From NCBI RefSeq assembly GCF_003627955.1, contig NZ_RBWS01000001.1, positions 1 through 64,000 of the forward strand: a stretch of DNA of 64,000 nt, written 5' to 3'. The first letter of the stretch is position 1. Each line of letters opens with the position of its first letter. Position numbers and translations under genes: made by a program. The notes under the pieces are model-generated. The model had not been told where the DNA came from and ran no database searches. It worked only from the letters and a program-made list of their open reading frames with translations. This document shows, piece after piece, positions 55,616 to 64,000 of the stretch. This stretch comes from Sphingobacterium puteale. GTDB lineage: Bacteria; Bacteroidota; Bacteroidia; Sphingobacteriales; Sphingobacteriaceae.

Positions 55616-56158
55616 ATGGAAATTATTTTATTTTATGCCTTCGCTGTACTGGCAATCGGATCTGCACTTTTATTGGTTAATCTTAAAAATATAGCCCGCG
55701 CCCTATTTTTATTTTTCATCGTTCTCTTTGCGATGGCGGGTCTCTATCTCTTTGCCTTAGCAGATTTTGTAGCCATCACACAGATCATGGTTTATGTAGG
55801 CGGTGTGCTGATCCTTATGCTGTTTGCCTTTATGCTTTCCAACAAAGAACTATTGAAAGATCTTCAGGACAGCAGTGGTTCATTTTTGAGCATGCCCAGG
55901 TGGCAAGCAGTTGTATTGGCAATAGGTTTTCTAATACTTATGATCTTTGGTATTACAGAATGGCACCAGTCCATTCCTACCTGGATCCAACAAGCCAAAG
56001 AAAATAATACGGAGATTATTCCAACAGATAATAATATTCAACAAATCGGATTACGGTTTATGACCTTCTATGTATTGCCATTTGAAGTCATATCGGTTTT
56101 TTTGATGATGGCACTGATCGGAGCGTCACATTTATCCAGAAAGGAGCGCAATAGATGA
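55616..56158 (+). CDS. nuoJ: NADH-quinone oxidoreductase subunit J
   Basis: 180 residues from the ATG at 55616; the frame is open 23 codons further upstream but that overlaps nuoI, and the hydrophobic helix MEIILFYAFAVLAIG begins at this Met. Five membrane helices are predicted. The conserved ADFVAITQIMVYVGGVLILMLF (pieces near 46-67) is helix three, with the pi-bulge region important for proton coupling. It overlaps nuoK by 4 bases. Confidence 0.93.
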   Translation: MEIILFYAFAVLAIGSALLLVNLKNIARALFLFFIVLFAMAGLYLFALADFVAITQIMVYVGGVLILMLFAFMLSNKELLKDLQDSSGSFLSMPRWQAVVLAIGFLILMIFGITEWHQSIPTWIQQAKENNTEIIPTDNNIQQIGLRFMTFYVLPFEVISVFLMMALIGASHLSRKERNR

Positions 56159-56463
56159 TTACACTAACACATTTTTTGGTTGTTAGTGCCTGCATATTCT
56201 GTATTGGCCTTTATACCGTGCTTTCAAAGAAAAATGCCATTATGATCTTAGTAGGTATCGAACTGATGATTAATGCAGCTATCCTAAACTTTGTAGCTTT
56301 TGGCAAATACGATAAAGTCAGTTATGGCGGACAGATTTTTGCCTTATTCGCCATTGTCCTTGCTGCTGCTGCAGTTGCGGTCGGATTAGCATTGGTCCTG
56401 AATGTCTATAGACACTATAAAACCATTAATCCGGATGAAATAAAAGAATTAAAAGATAAGTAA
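56155..56463 (+). CDS. nuoK: NADH-quinone oxidoreductase subunit K
   Basis: 102 residues with three membrane helices, the normal MrpC-like size. Two buried Glu that conduct protons are in GIELMINAAIL (Glu near 36) and further along helix three. ATGA overlap with nuoJ indicates translational coupling; nuoL starts 3 bases after its stop. Confidence 0.95.
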   Translation: MITLTHFLVVSACIFCIGLYTVLSKKNAIMILVGIELMINAAILNFVAFGKYDKVSYGGQIFALFAIVLAAAAVAVGLALVLNVYRHYKTINPDEIKELKDK

Positions 56464-56466
56464 GAA

Positions 56467-58521
56467 TTGGATCCAGTTGCCCACATATCACCCATATACA
56501 CCGCGCTGATTGCAGTAGTCGCACCATTTATTGCCTTTTTATACCAAGCGATGGCTGGCAAGCGTGATCAGTCAGGAACCATCTCCCTGATCGGCATCGT
56601 ATGTAGTTTTATATCCGGTGGAATCACTTGGCTGGCCATCTGGAATCATCCGATCGCATACGCTGAGATCAACTGGTTCACCATTGGTGCTTCAACTTTT
56701 AAGGTAGGCATCCTATTGAACAACCTGAGCGCACTTATGCTGTTGCTGGTTCCCACAGTCGCCCTTCCCGTACATATCTATTCGAGAGCCTATATGAAAG
56801 GAGACCCGGGCATCCATCGTTACTGGATGTATCTTAGTCTCTTCTGTTTTGCTATGCTGGGACTAGTGGTGATGGATAGCCTGTTGCTCATGTATATCTT
56901 CTGGGAATTGGTCGGTTTTGCCTCCTACCTCCTCATTGGTTTCTGGTTTACACGCGAAACGGCTGTTCAGGCCAACAAGAAAGCATTTATCGTAAACCGC
57001 ATCGGAGACCTCGGTTTTCTGGTTGGTTTAGCAATCATATTTACGCAATTTAAGACGCTCAATCTAGTTGACCTTTTTGGTGAAACGGGATTGATCTATC
57101 AGTCTGCTGTCACCAATGGGCAATGGGTCTCTCCTGTCAACAGCATGGACCAGGTTTGGCTTACAATAGCAGGACTGGCATTTTTCCTTGCGGCTATGGC
57201 TAAATCAGCTCAGTTTCCGTTACATATATGGCTGCCAGATGCCATGGAAGGGCCGACATCGGTATCTTCGTTGATCCATGCAGCTACCATGGTCGCTGCA
57301 GGTGTATTTTTGCTGGCCACCGTATTTCCGTTATTCAATGAAAGTGCATTGATATTTATCGCTATCATCGGTACAATCACCGCCGCAGCCGCAGCCTGTT
57401 TTGCATTAGGTCAATACGACATTAAGCGCATCCTGGCCTTTTCAACCATCTCACAATTGGGCTTTATGATGGTCGGAATCGGTATTGGAACCTGGGATGC
57501 CGCACTATTCCATTTGGTCACACACGCCTTCTTTAAATGTCTCTTGTTCCTTTCCGCGGGAGCTATTATCCATGAGATGGCACACCTCAAAGCACACAGC
57601 CAACTTGATTTCGATCCGCAGGACCTGCGGAATATGGGTGGACTGAAAAAGTATATGCCCAAAACCTTTATCCTGATGAGCATTGCTTCATTGGCACTTG
57701 CAGGATTTCCTTTGACATCAGGCTATCTTTCCAAAGATAGTATCATCATCTCTTCCTTTGAATGGGCTTTATCGAAAGGTGATTTTTACCTCATTATACC
57801 GGTAAGTCTCATCATCGTCAGTATATTGACCGCCTTCTACATTGGCCGCTTAATCTTTAAGGCTTTTTTAGGTGAACTTCGAATCCTGGATCAGGTTCAG
57901 GACAAACTACAAGGTGCCCCTTTGCATGAGGCTTCCAAAACCATGTTGATTCCGATGATGCTATTGGGGCTCTGCTGTCTATTTCCGTTATTTTCTCTCA
58001 ACCCAGTATCTTATCATGATTCCTGGTTGATGGATGGTTTATTATTGGATGAATATACGTTTGCACCTAGCCACAGCGCTCACTTGATTATTCCATTGAT
58101 CTTATTGATCGGTTCGGTCATCAGTTGGATAATAGGCTGGAAATGGTACGTACAACATAAATATTCACTTAACAGCAATAGTCTGGCGCTGAAAGCGGCG
58201 TTCAACCAAGGCTATATCAATGAACTTTATCAATGGGTATTTGTTGACGGTACACTGAAAATAGCTCGGTTCTGTTATTGGTTTGACCGTTACATTGTGG
58301 ATTCACTAGTTGCTTTTATTCAGTTTATCGTCCTATCCCTCTCCAGATTGAGCGTGTGGATAGACAAATATATTGTAGACGGTATTGTCAATGCTGTTGC
58401 TTCTGTTGCCTACTGGACCGGCAATCAGGTGCGCCTGGTACAGAACGGCAAATTACAGACTGCACTGTATTCCGTTTTTCTATTCGTTTTACTTGGTTTA
58501 ATTTATCTTATATTTTTCTAG
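56467..58521 (+). CDS. nuoL: NADH-quinone oxidoreductase subunit L
   Basis: 684 residues, an antiporter-like proton-pumping subunit with about 16 helices and the long lateral helix at its C-terminal end. Conserved segments include DSLLLMYIFWELVGFASYLLIG (pieces near 137-158), the key Glu in FWELVG, and LIHAATMVAAGVFLL near 272-286. The start is TTG at 56467; the next ATG (codon 29) would cut helix one. It lies 3 bases after nuoK and 3 before nuoM. Confidence 0.95.
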   Translation: MDPVAHISPIYTALIAVVAPFIAFLYQAMAGKRDQSGTISLIGIVCSFISGGITWLAIWNHPIAYAEINWFTIGASTFKVGILLNNLSALMLLLVPTVALPVHIYSRAYMKGDPGIHRYWMYLSLFCFAMLGLVVMDSLLLMYIFWELVGFASYLLIGFWFTRETAVQANKKAFIVNRIGDLGFLVGLAIIFTQFKTLNLVDLFGETGLIYQSAVTNGQWVSPVNSMDQVWLTIAGLAFFLAAMAKSAQFPLHIWLPDAMEGPTSVSSLIHAATMVAAGVFLLATVFPLFNESALIFIAIIGTITAAAAACFALGQYDIKRILAFSTISQLGFMMVGIGIGTWDAALFHLVTHAFFKCLLFLSAGAIIHEMAHLKAHSQLDFDPQDLRNMGGLKKYMPKTFILMSIASLALAGFPLTSGYLSKDSIIISSFEWALSKGDFYLIIPVSLIIVSILTAFYIGRLIFKAFLGELRILDQVQDKLQGAPLHEASKTMLIPMMLLGLCCLFPLFSLNPVSYHDSWLMDGLLLDEYTFAPSHSAHLIIPLILLIGSVISWIIGWKWYVQHKYSLNSNSLALKAAFNQGYINELYQWVFVDGTLKIARFCYWFDRYIVDSLVAFIQFIVLSLSRLSVWIDKYIVDGIVNAVASVAYWTGNQVRLVQNGKLQTALYSVFLFVLLGLIYLIFF

Positions 58522-58524
58522 GAA

Positions 58525-60126
58525 ATGCCTATTTTATCCTTACTGATATTTTTACCGCTTCTGGCGACGGCGTTTATCCTCGCCCTACCGACACGATACA
58601 AATCGAGTTACAAATATATTGCCTTGGCATTCACGGCTGTGCAATTTGTACTTGCTGGTATATGCTATGCACATTTTGATGCCAACAAAACCGGCGTACA
58701 AGATCTGGCGGGATACCAATTTGTCGAACAACTTCCCTGGATTCGCCTGGACTTGGGTTCTATCGGAAAATTAGAGATCGATTACCTGATCGGGATAGAC
58801 GGTATTTCCATGCCATTATTACTGCTCAGCGCTTTTGTCATGCTGATGGCAATCGGTGCCTCCTGGAACATACAAAAGAGCCCCAAAGGTTATTTCGCCC
58901 TACTTATGGTACTCAATATGGCTGTAATGGGTATATTCTGCGCATTGGACTTCTTTTTATTTTATTTGTTCTATGAAGTCATGCTTTTACCGCTCTATTT
59001 CCTAATCGGTATATGGGGCGGCGCGCGTCGTGAATATGCGGCCATAAAATTCTTTCTCTATACGCTCTTTGGTTCGGTATTTATGCTATTGATCATTGTC
59101 GGTTTATATTTTTCGGTTGTCAATCCCGAAACTGGGGCACATACCTTCAATATGATCTACATGATGAATCCACAGAATTATTTAGGGGATTCCATATTTG
59201 CCTGGGATGGCTATCAGGAAATATTGGGTATTTCCGCCAGATTAGTTGGCTTTGTGGTACTCTTTTTCGCTTTTGCGATCAAAGTGCCCATCGTACCGTT
59301 GCACACCTGGTTACCTGACGCACACGTCGAAGCGCCGACACCGGTATCCATTATCTTAGCAGGTATCTTATTGAAAATAGGCGGCTATGGCATTATCCGT
59401 ATTTGCTATAGTATCTTCCCCGACATGGCCGCGCTATCCAATTGGTGGCTAGGACTGATCGGCGTCATCTCCATTATCTACGGGGCATTAAATGCCTTAG
59501 CTCAAAAAGATTTAAAGCGGATGATCGCCTATTCATCGGTATCCCATATGGGCTTTGTATTGCTTGGTATAGCCTCATTGACAGCTGAAGGGATTTCTGG
59601 GGCGATGTTCCAAATGATTTCCCATGGTTTTCTATCGGCGGCACTTTTCTTTCTTGTCGGTGTGGTTTATGACCGTGTACATGATCGCAACATTTATAGT
59701 TTCCGAGGTTTAGCTCAGCTTATGCCCAAGTATACTGGCTATATTGCTGTTGCTTTCTTTGCCTCATTGGGACTACCCGGATTCTCCGCATTTATCGGTG
59801 AGGCATTTGTTATCATCGGTTCCTTCAACGCAGCTAGTGTAGGTACAGGGCTCCCCCGTTGGATGGCCTTAGCAGGTTCTATCGGTATTCTCTTGAGTGC
59901 GGCTTATCTGCTATGGACACTGCAACGGATGTTTTTTGGAGAGATCAGGCTGAAAGGTGGTGAATCGTGGGTCAATGAACTAACTGACGTAAACAGCCGT
60001 GAACAACTGATTCTATTTCCGACCTTGGCTCTTGCTCTTTTATTGGGTATTATGCCATCCTTGGCATTCAGCAACCTCAATGCAAGTGTATTGAATCTGG
60101 TCAGCTTTATCCAACAATTTATTTAA
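58525..60126 (+). CDS. nuoM: NADH-quinone oxidoreductase subunit M
   Basis: 533 residues with about 14 helices, the middle antiporter-like proton pump of complex I. Hallmarks: LFYEVMLLPLYFLIG with the essential Glu near 152, and LHTWLPDAHVEAPTPVSIIL near 258-277, including the Lys-bearing and His-bearing helices. The stop is 6 bases before the nuoN start. Confidence 0.96.
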   Translation: MPILSLLIFLPLLATAFILALPTRYKSSYKYIALAFTAVQFVLAGICYAHFDANKTGVQDLAGYQFVEQLPWIRLDLGSIGKLEIDYLIGIDGISMPLLLLSAFVMLMAIGASWNIQKSPKGYFALLMVLNMAVMGIFCALDFFLFYLFYEVMLLPLYFLIGIWGGARREYAAIKFFLYTLFGSVFMLLIIVGLYFSVVNPETGAHTFNMIYMMNPQNYLGDSIFAWDGYQEILGISARLVGFVVLFFAFAIKVPIVPLHTWLPDAHVEAPTPVSIILAGILLKIGGYGIIRICYSIFPDMAALSNWWLGLIGVISIIYGALNALAQKDLKRMIAYSSVSHMGFVLLGIASLTAEGISGAMFQMISHGFLSAALFFLVGVVYDRVHDRNIYSFRGLAQLMPKYTGYIAVAFFASLGLPGFSAFIGEAFVIIGSFNAASVGTGLPRWMALAGSIGILLSAAYLLWTLQRMFFGEIRLKGGESWVNELTDVNSREQLILFPTLALALLLGIMPSLAFSNLNASVLNLVSFIQQFI

Positions 60127-60132
60127 TCCAGC

Positions 60133-61614
60133 ATGCTCGCATTCAGTCCATATATCAGTTCATTTATTGATCAAATTATTGTTAGTATTCCCTATTTCAA
60201 ACCGGAATTAACGTTGATCATTACTTTTATAGGTACTATTATCGCCAGTCTTTTCGTTGATAAATATTGGGACAAGGCATCTTTCACGATTACAATAGCT
60301 GGATTACTGCTGAGTGGCTGCTACCTATTTGGACAGGGGCTCAGTCACGTGGATATGGTTGGATTCTTCGACATGATCCACATTGATACATTTGCAACAT
60401 CCGCACGAATGATCATCTTGCTGTCGACATTGCTGATTGCCATCTTTATTCAACAGCGTCATCAGCACGACCGCCCTTTAGGAGATTTGTACGCCGTACT
60501 CCTGACGGCGACCTTAGGACTGAATCTTTTGACCATGTCGAGCAATTGGCTAATGATTTTCATCGCAGTAGAAACCGTATCAATCAGTTCTTACATTATG
60601 GTCGGTTATTTTTCTTCCAATAAAGCACAGTCCGAAGCAGCGATGAAATATGTACTCTTTGGGTCGACCTGTGCAGCCGTTATGCTCTATGGCGTATCCT
60701 TGCTATACGGTTTCACGGGAAACTTAAATTTTGATGCGCCAAGTCATATCGCGGGTTTGGTGGAAGCGCCGAAACTCATGATCAGTATTGCCCTCCTGTT
60801 TCTGCTGACCGGTATTGGCTTTAAACTGAGTTTCTTTCCTTTTCACGTTTGGAGCCCCGATGTTTACCAGGGTGCCCCGACAGTGATCACCACTTACCTG
60901 GCGACGGTACCTAAAATTGCTGTTGTCGTACTTCTGTCCAAGCTACTCGCGGCCTGGCTTGCTGTATCCTTTTATTTCAGCGATTTTTTGGCTTACGCGA
61001 TCATCATTATTGCCATCGCAACCATGCTGATCGGTAATCTGGCAGCCTTACGCCAACAGGATGCCAAGCGGATGATGGCCTATTCTGCTATCGGTCATAC
61101 GGGTATATTGCTGATGGCTGTATTGGTCTATCAAAATAATGAGTCAAATATTTTACTATTCTATTTATCAATTTATACCCTGATGAATATCGCTGTCTTT
61201 ATTTTTATTGATAGTTTGGAAGTCAGCTTGGGCAATACTTCAATTGATTCTTACAAAGGATTGGGTAAGCAATCTCCCGTATTGTTCACCGCTTTTTCTT
61301 TAGTCCTAATCGCCTTGATCGGTTTGCCTCCAACCGCTGGATTTGTCGGTAAGCTACTGATATTTTCAAAGGTATTTGAACAATATCAAAACTTTCAATC
61401 CTTTGGTTTGCTTGCTTTATTAATCGTGGGCGCCCTAACCTCGGTGATTTCTCTATTTTATTACTTTAAGATTCCATTGAACGCATTCTTAAAAGATGGT
61501 CTAGATCAGTATGTACACAAATCCAACCCTTTGCTTCTCGGTATTGGCTTGTTGTGTACCCTTTTGGTGATCTTGCTTGGACTATTCCCTGACGTATTGC
61601 TTTCTATTTTTTAA
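60133..61614 (+). CDS. nuoN: NADH-quinone oxidoreductase subunit N
   Basis: 493 residues with about 14 helices, the third antiporter-like pump. Hallmarks: FIAVETVSISSYIMVGYF with the essential Glu near 146, and KLSFFPFHVWSPDVYQGAPTVIT (pieces near 234-256). It is the last gene of the operon; no good terminator was seen in the 100 bases that follow. Confidence 0.95.
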   Translation: MLAFSPYISSFIDQIIVSIPYFKPELTLIITFIGTIIASLFVDKYWDKASFTITIAGLLLSGCYLFGQGLSHVDMVGFFDMIHIDTFATSARMIILLSTLLIAIFIQQRHQHDRPLGDLYAVLLTATLGLNLLTMSSNWLMIFIAVETVSISSYIMVGYFSSNKAQSEAAMKYVLFGSTCAAVMLYGVSLLYGFTGNLNFDAPSHIAGLVEAPKLMISIALLFLLTGIGFKLSFFPFHVWSPDVYQGAPTVITTYLATVPKIAVVVLLSKLLAAWLAVSFYFSDFLAYAIIIIAIATMLIGNLAALRQQDAKRMMAYSAIGHTGILLMAVLVYQNNESNILLFYLSIYTLMNIAVFIFIDSLEVSLGNTSIDSYKGLGKQSPVLFTAFSLVLIALIGLPPTAGFVGKLLIFSKVFEQYQNFQSFGLLALLIVGALTSVISLFYYFKIPLNAFLKDGLDQYVHKSNPLLLGIGLLCTLLVILLGLFPDVLLSIF

Positions 61615-61706
61615 AAAATATTTCCTTTCTTCAATGGTGTGATCTACCCCAGATTTTACTGTGTTTATACAGGGCTTGAAGTTAAGGATAACTCCATAAT
61701 ATATTT

Positions 61707-61714
61707 TATATTTG
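61707..61714 (+). promoter_or_regulatory. -7 box placed for a leaderless DUF4254 mRNA
   Basis: TATATTTG ends 4 bases before the ATG at 61719, so transcription would start at or next to the start codon. No good -33 TTTG at 19 bases. Confidence 0.45.
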
Positions 61715-61718
61715 TACC

Positions 61719-62324
61719 ATGATTAGTGCAATAGCAAATCCCATTTTTCAACGTGCTATCCAGGATTACCACGTATACGATCAGATTGATCATCCAATCC
61801 AGAATCCGTATGACAAACAATCCCTAGAACATCTCCTGTACTTAAAGTGCTGGATTGACACCGTACAATGGCACATGGAAGATGTTGTACGTAATCCTGC
61901 CATTGATCCCAAGGACGGATTATATTGGAAACGACGCATCGATGAGTCTAACCAATACCGCACGGATACGGTAGAATATATAGATAGCTACTTTTTACAG
62001 AAATACCAGGGCATCGACGCATTGCCTTCAGCAAAGATCAACACAGAAAGTCCGGCATGGGCTATCGATAGATTGTCCATCCTCGCTTTAAAAATCTATC
62101 ATATGGAGCAGGAAACGCTCCGTTCAGATGCCACAGAAACGCATATTTCTGCCTGTCAGGACAAATTGAATATCTTATTGGAGCAACGTAAGGATCTTTC
62201 ACAAAGTATCGACGAATTATTGACAGCTATTGAGTCGGGCGAAAAATACATGAAAGTTTATAAACAGATGAAAATGTATAACGACCCCGAGCTGAACCCT
62301 GTACTTTATACATCCGGAAAATAA
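61719..62324 (+). CDS. DUF4254 domain protein
   Basis: 201 residues, mostly alpha-helical and soluble. The DUF4254 family is Bacteroidota-centred and typically encoded beside a GT9 glycosyltransferase, as here (gap 4 bases); its function is unknown. Conserved-looking pieces are LLYLKCWIDTVQWHMEDVVR (about 40-59) and WKRRIDESNQYRTD. It may be an accessory protein of lipopolysaccharide core synthesis (inference from neighbours). Confidence 0.85.
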   Translation: MISAIANPIFQRAIQDYHVYDQIDHPIQNPYDKQSLEHLLYLKCWIDTVQWHMEDVVRNPAIDPKDGLYWKRRIDESNQYRTDTVEYIDSYFLQKYQGIDALPSAKINTESPAWAIDRLSILALKIYHMEQETLRSDATETHISACQDKLNILLEQRKDLSQSIDELLTAIESGEKYMKVYKQMKMYNDPELNPVLYTSGK

Positions 62325-62328
62325 GGAC

Positions 62329-63354
62329 ATGCCCCTGCCGCAGCGAATCATAGTAACCCGATTTTCGGCCATGGGCGATGTCGCCATGGTAGCTTCTGTA
62401 TTGAAAGAATTTTGTCAGCGGCACCCAGCTGTAGAGATTATCATGGTGAGCCGTCAGTTTTTTGCCCCATTTTTTGACGGCATAAAGAATGTTAAGTTCC
62501 ATCCCTTTGAACCAAAGACAGTCCATAAAGGCTTTGGGGGCCTAGTAAGGCTAAAAAAAGAACTGGCACAGTATGGTGCGGATGCTGTAGCAGATCTGCA
62601 CTTCAATTTACGCTCGCGTGTGCTCGATGTTTTATTTTCACTTACAGGCCTGAATGTCAAACAACTGGACAAAGGACGCCCTGAAAAGAAGGCGCTGACA
62701 CGCAGAGAAGATAAGATTAAGCGACAGCTAAAGTTAACCGTGGAGCGCTATGCGGATGTATTCCGCGCTTTAGGTTTCCACTTTGAACTAAGTCACAAAT
62801 TGAATTCTGATCTGCAAGATGTCCCCAAAGCGGCATTTAGTATGTTTGGCAATTTCGAACGAAAAAAAATTGGTATCGCAGCTTTTGCGCAACACCGATA
62901 TAAAATTTTTTCACTGGCAAAGATGGGGCAGATCATAGAGCATCTGACACATCATGGATATGATGTATTGCTCTTCGGAGGTGGTCAGGAAGAGTTTCAA
63001 ATCACGCAAAACTGGACCGAAAGTTTTCCGAACACTTACAATACCATTGGAAAATTTACGTTGAGAGAAGAGCTGGATATCATATCAAATCTGGATCTGA
63101 TGATCAGCATGGATTCCTCGGGTTTGCACATGGCTTCTCTGATGGGGGTAAGATGCTTATCGCTGTGGGGAGCAACACATCCATACGCAGGATTTACGGG
63201 TTATGGGCAGCAAGCTGAGGACTGTGTTCAAGTGGAGCACCCCAACCGACCAAGTTCCGTCTATGGCAATAAACCTTGCGATTGTGATGGCACAGAAGCA
63301 ATTGATTTAATTACACCAGAAATGGTGATCGAAAAAATAACAGCGATAAGATGA
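62329..63354 (+). CDS. Glycosyltransferase family 9 (heptosyltransferase-like)
   Basis: 341 residues, GT-B fold. FSAMGDVAMVASVLKEF near the N-terminus is the glycine-rich loop of the GT9 family, and the C-terminal donor site includes ISMDSSGLHMASLMGVRCLSLWGATHP (pieces near 258-284). GT9 enzymes add heptose or other sugars to the inner core of lipopolysaccharide on the cytoplasmic face. It overlaps the next gene by 4 bases (ATGA). The sugar donor cannot be predicted. Confidence 0.9.
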   Translation: MPLPQRIIVTRFSAMGDVAMVASVLKEFCQRHPAVEIIMVSRQFFAPFFDGIKNVKFHPFEPKTVHKGFGGLVRLKKELAQYGADAVADLHFNLRSRVLDVLFSLTGLNVKQLDKGRPEKKALTRREDKIKRQLKLTVERYADVFRALGFHFELSHKLNSDLQDVPKAAFSMFGNFERKKIGIAAFAQHRYKIFSLAKMGQIIEHLTHHGYDVLLFGGGQEEFQITQNWTESFPNTYNTIGKFTLREELDIISNLDLMISMDSSGLHMASLMGVRCLSLWGATHPYAGFTGYGQQAEDCVQVEHPNRPSSVYGNKPCDCDGTEAIDLITPEMVIEKITAIR

Positions 63355-64000
63355 GGATAGGATTTGATGCAAAGCGCTTTTTTTTGAACAAAACCGGTCT
63401 GGGCAATTACAGCCGTGATCTCGTTCGTATCCTGGAAAAATATGTCCCGGAAAACGAATACATCAAGTACACTACAAAAACTGGGAATTACGATATTAAA
63501 GATCCAAACCTCGAAAAGACAACCCGCCTGCCAGAAGGATTTATTAATACAAGATGGCCCAATCTGTGGCGACGCAGACGTATTGTTCATGATCTTAAGA
63601 AAGACAACATAGACATCTTTCATGGGTTATCAGGAGAAATTCCTTCAGGTCTTGCCAAAGCAGCTATTAAGTCTATCGTTACAATCCATGATCTAATTTT
63701 CATGCGGCATCCGGAGCTCTATCATCCCATCGATCGCTGGATTTACAAAAAGAAATTCAGACACGCCTGCACAGCTGCCGACCGTATCATTGCCATAAGC
63801 GAGTGTACAAAAAATGACATCATTGATTTATTTCACATACCTGAAAATAAAATTGACGTTGTCTATCAAGGATGCCATGAATCCTTTAAAACGGTCAAAT
63901 CCGAAGAACAGAAAAGGACAATCAAAGAAAAGCTTGGTTTACCACAAGAATTCTTGCTTAATGTGGGGACAATTGAAGCCCGAAAAAATATCTTACCAGT
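63351..64000 (+). CDS. Glycosyltransferase family 4/1, N-terminal part (cut by window end)
   Basis: ATG at 63351 overlaps the GT9 stop. 216 codons are visible and stay open to the edge, so the 3' end is missing. The N-terminus reads MRIGFDAKRFFLNKTGLGNY, with the nucleotide-loop Gly in KTGLGNYSRDL, then HDLIFMRHPELYH and ISECTKNDI, and the start of the donor domain LNVGTIEARKN, all typical of GT4 transferases. It probably belongs to the same surface-polysaccharide operon as the DUF4254 and GT9 genes. Confidence 0.88.
   Translation, partial: MRIGFDAKRFFLNKTGLGNYSRDLVRILEKYVPENEYIKYTTKTGNYDIKDPNLEKTTRLPEGFINTRWPNLWRRRRIVHDLKKDNIDIFHGLSGEIPSGLAKAAIKSIVTIHDLIFMRHPELYHPIDRWIYKKKFRHACTAADRIIAISECTKNDIIDLFHIPENKIDVVYQGCHESFKTVKSEEQKRTIKEKLGLPQEFLLNVGTIEARKNILP

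Noticed and set aside
55547..56158. Longer start of nuoJ at 55547
   Set aside because: The added 23 codons are basic and overlap nuoI; the first helix begins at the Met encoded at 55616.

Overview
The window looks like chromosome from a Sphingobacteriaceae bacterium (Bacteroidota), most likely Sphingobacterium or a close relative. The evidence is a 399-residue soluble serine palmitoyltransferase of the Sphingobacterium type, recurrent promoters of the Bacteroidota form TTTG-N19-TAnnTTTG, few purine-rich ribosome-binding sites, and typical Bacteroidota families (HU-CCDC81/SPOR protein, DUF2723, DUF4254, SusC-like plug domains, BlaR1/BlaI). No CRISPR array, insertion sequence, integrase or prophage gene was seen. 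The window is mostly conserved housekeeping chromosome.

Layout. 1-305: leftward promoters and a boxA-like element, probably the leader of an rRNA operon lying left of the window. 306-1433: no credible gene, but a strongly GC-rich island and an 11-bp phased repeat. 1434-5857 (minus): five-gene sphingolipid cluster (spt, GNAT-type ceramide synthase candidate, SDR ceramide reductase candidate, CDP-alcohol phosphotransferase, GtrA). 6269-9710: smpB, then an AraC regulator divergent from an aldehyde dehydrogenase/DUF779 pair. 9792-16020 (minus): thioesterase, membrane MutS-like ATPase with pcm, priA, DUF423. 16295-21090 (plus): membrane-anchored propeller protein, nrnA, FKBP lipoprotein. 21169-24720 (minus): TolC/MFP/ABC-2 efflux operon without an ATPase. 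25033-26833: tatD and asparaginase. 26955-36549 (minus): a seven-gene envelope operon (TPR protein, outer-membrane barrel, HU/SPOR protein, ExbB, ExbD, TonB-like protein, folC). 36930-43334 (minus): pyrB, pyrR, an APC permease and a large DUF2723 membrane protein.

The right third holds two identical tRNA-Gln genes, prs, rplY, pth, a BlaI/BlaR1-type pair in which the M56 protein carries three TonB-plug-like repeats, a three-gene zinc-ribbon/SPFH/two-TM operon resembling the Bacillus YdjG/YdjI/YdjH membrane-stress module without PspA, citrate synthase, and a nuoHIJKLMN operon apart from nuoA-G. It ends in a DUF4254/GT9/GT4 surface-glycan cluster whose last gene is cut by the window edge.

The stretches most worth testing are the sphingolipid operon and its uncharacterised last two genes, the Tol-like envelope operon, the BlaR1-plug fusion with its putative operator, and the SPFH operon. 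Functions are read from motifs, lengths and gene order only; no database search was possible.
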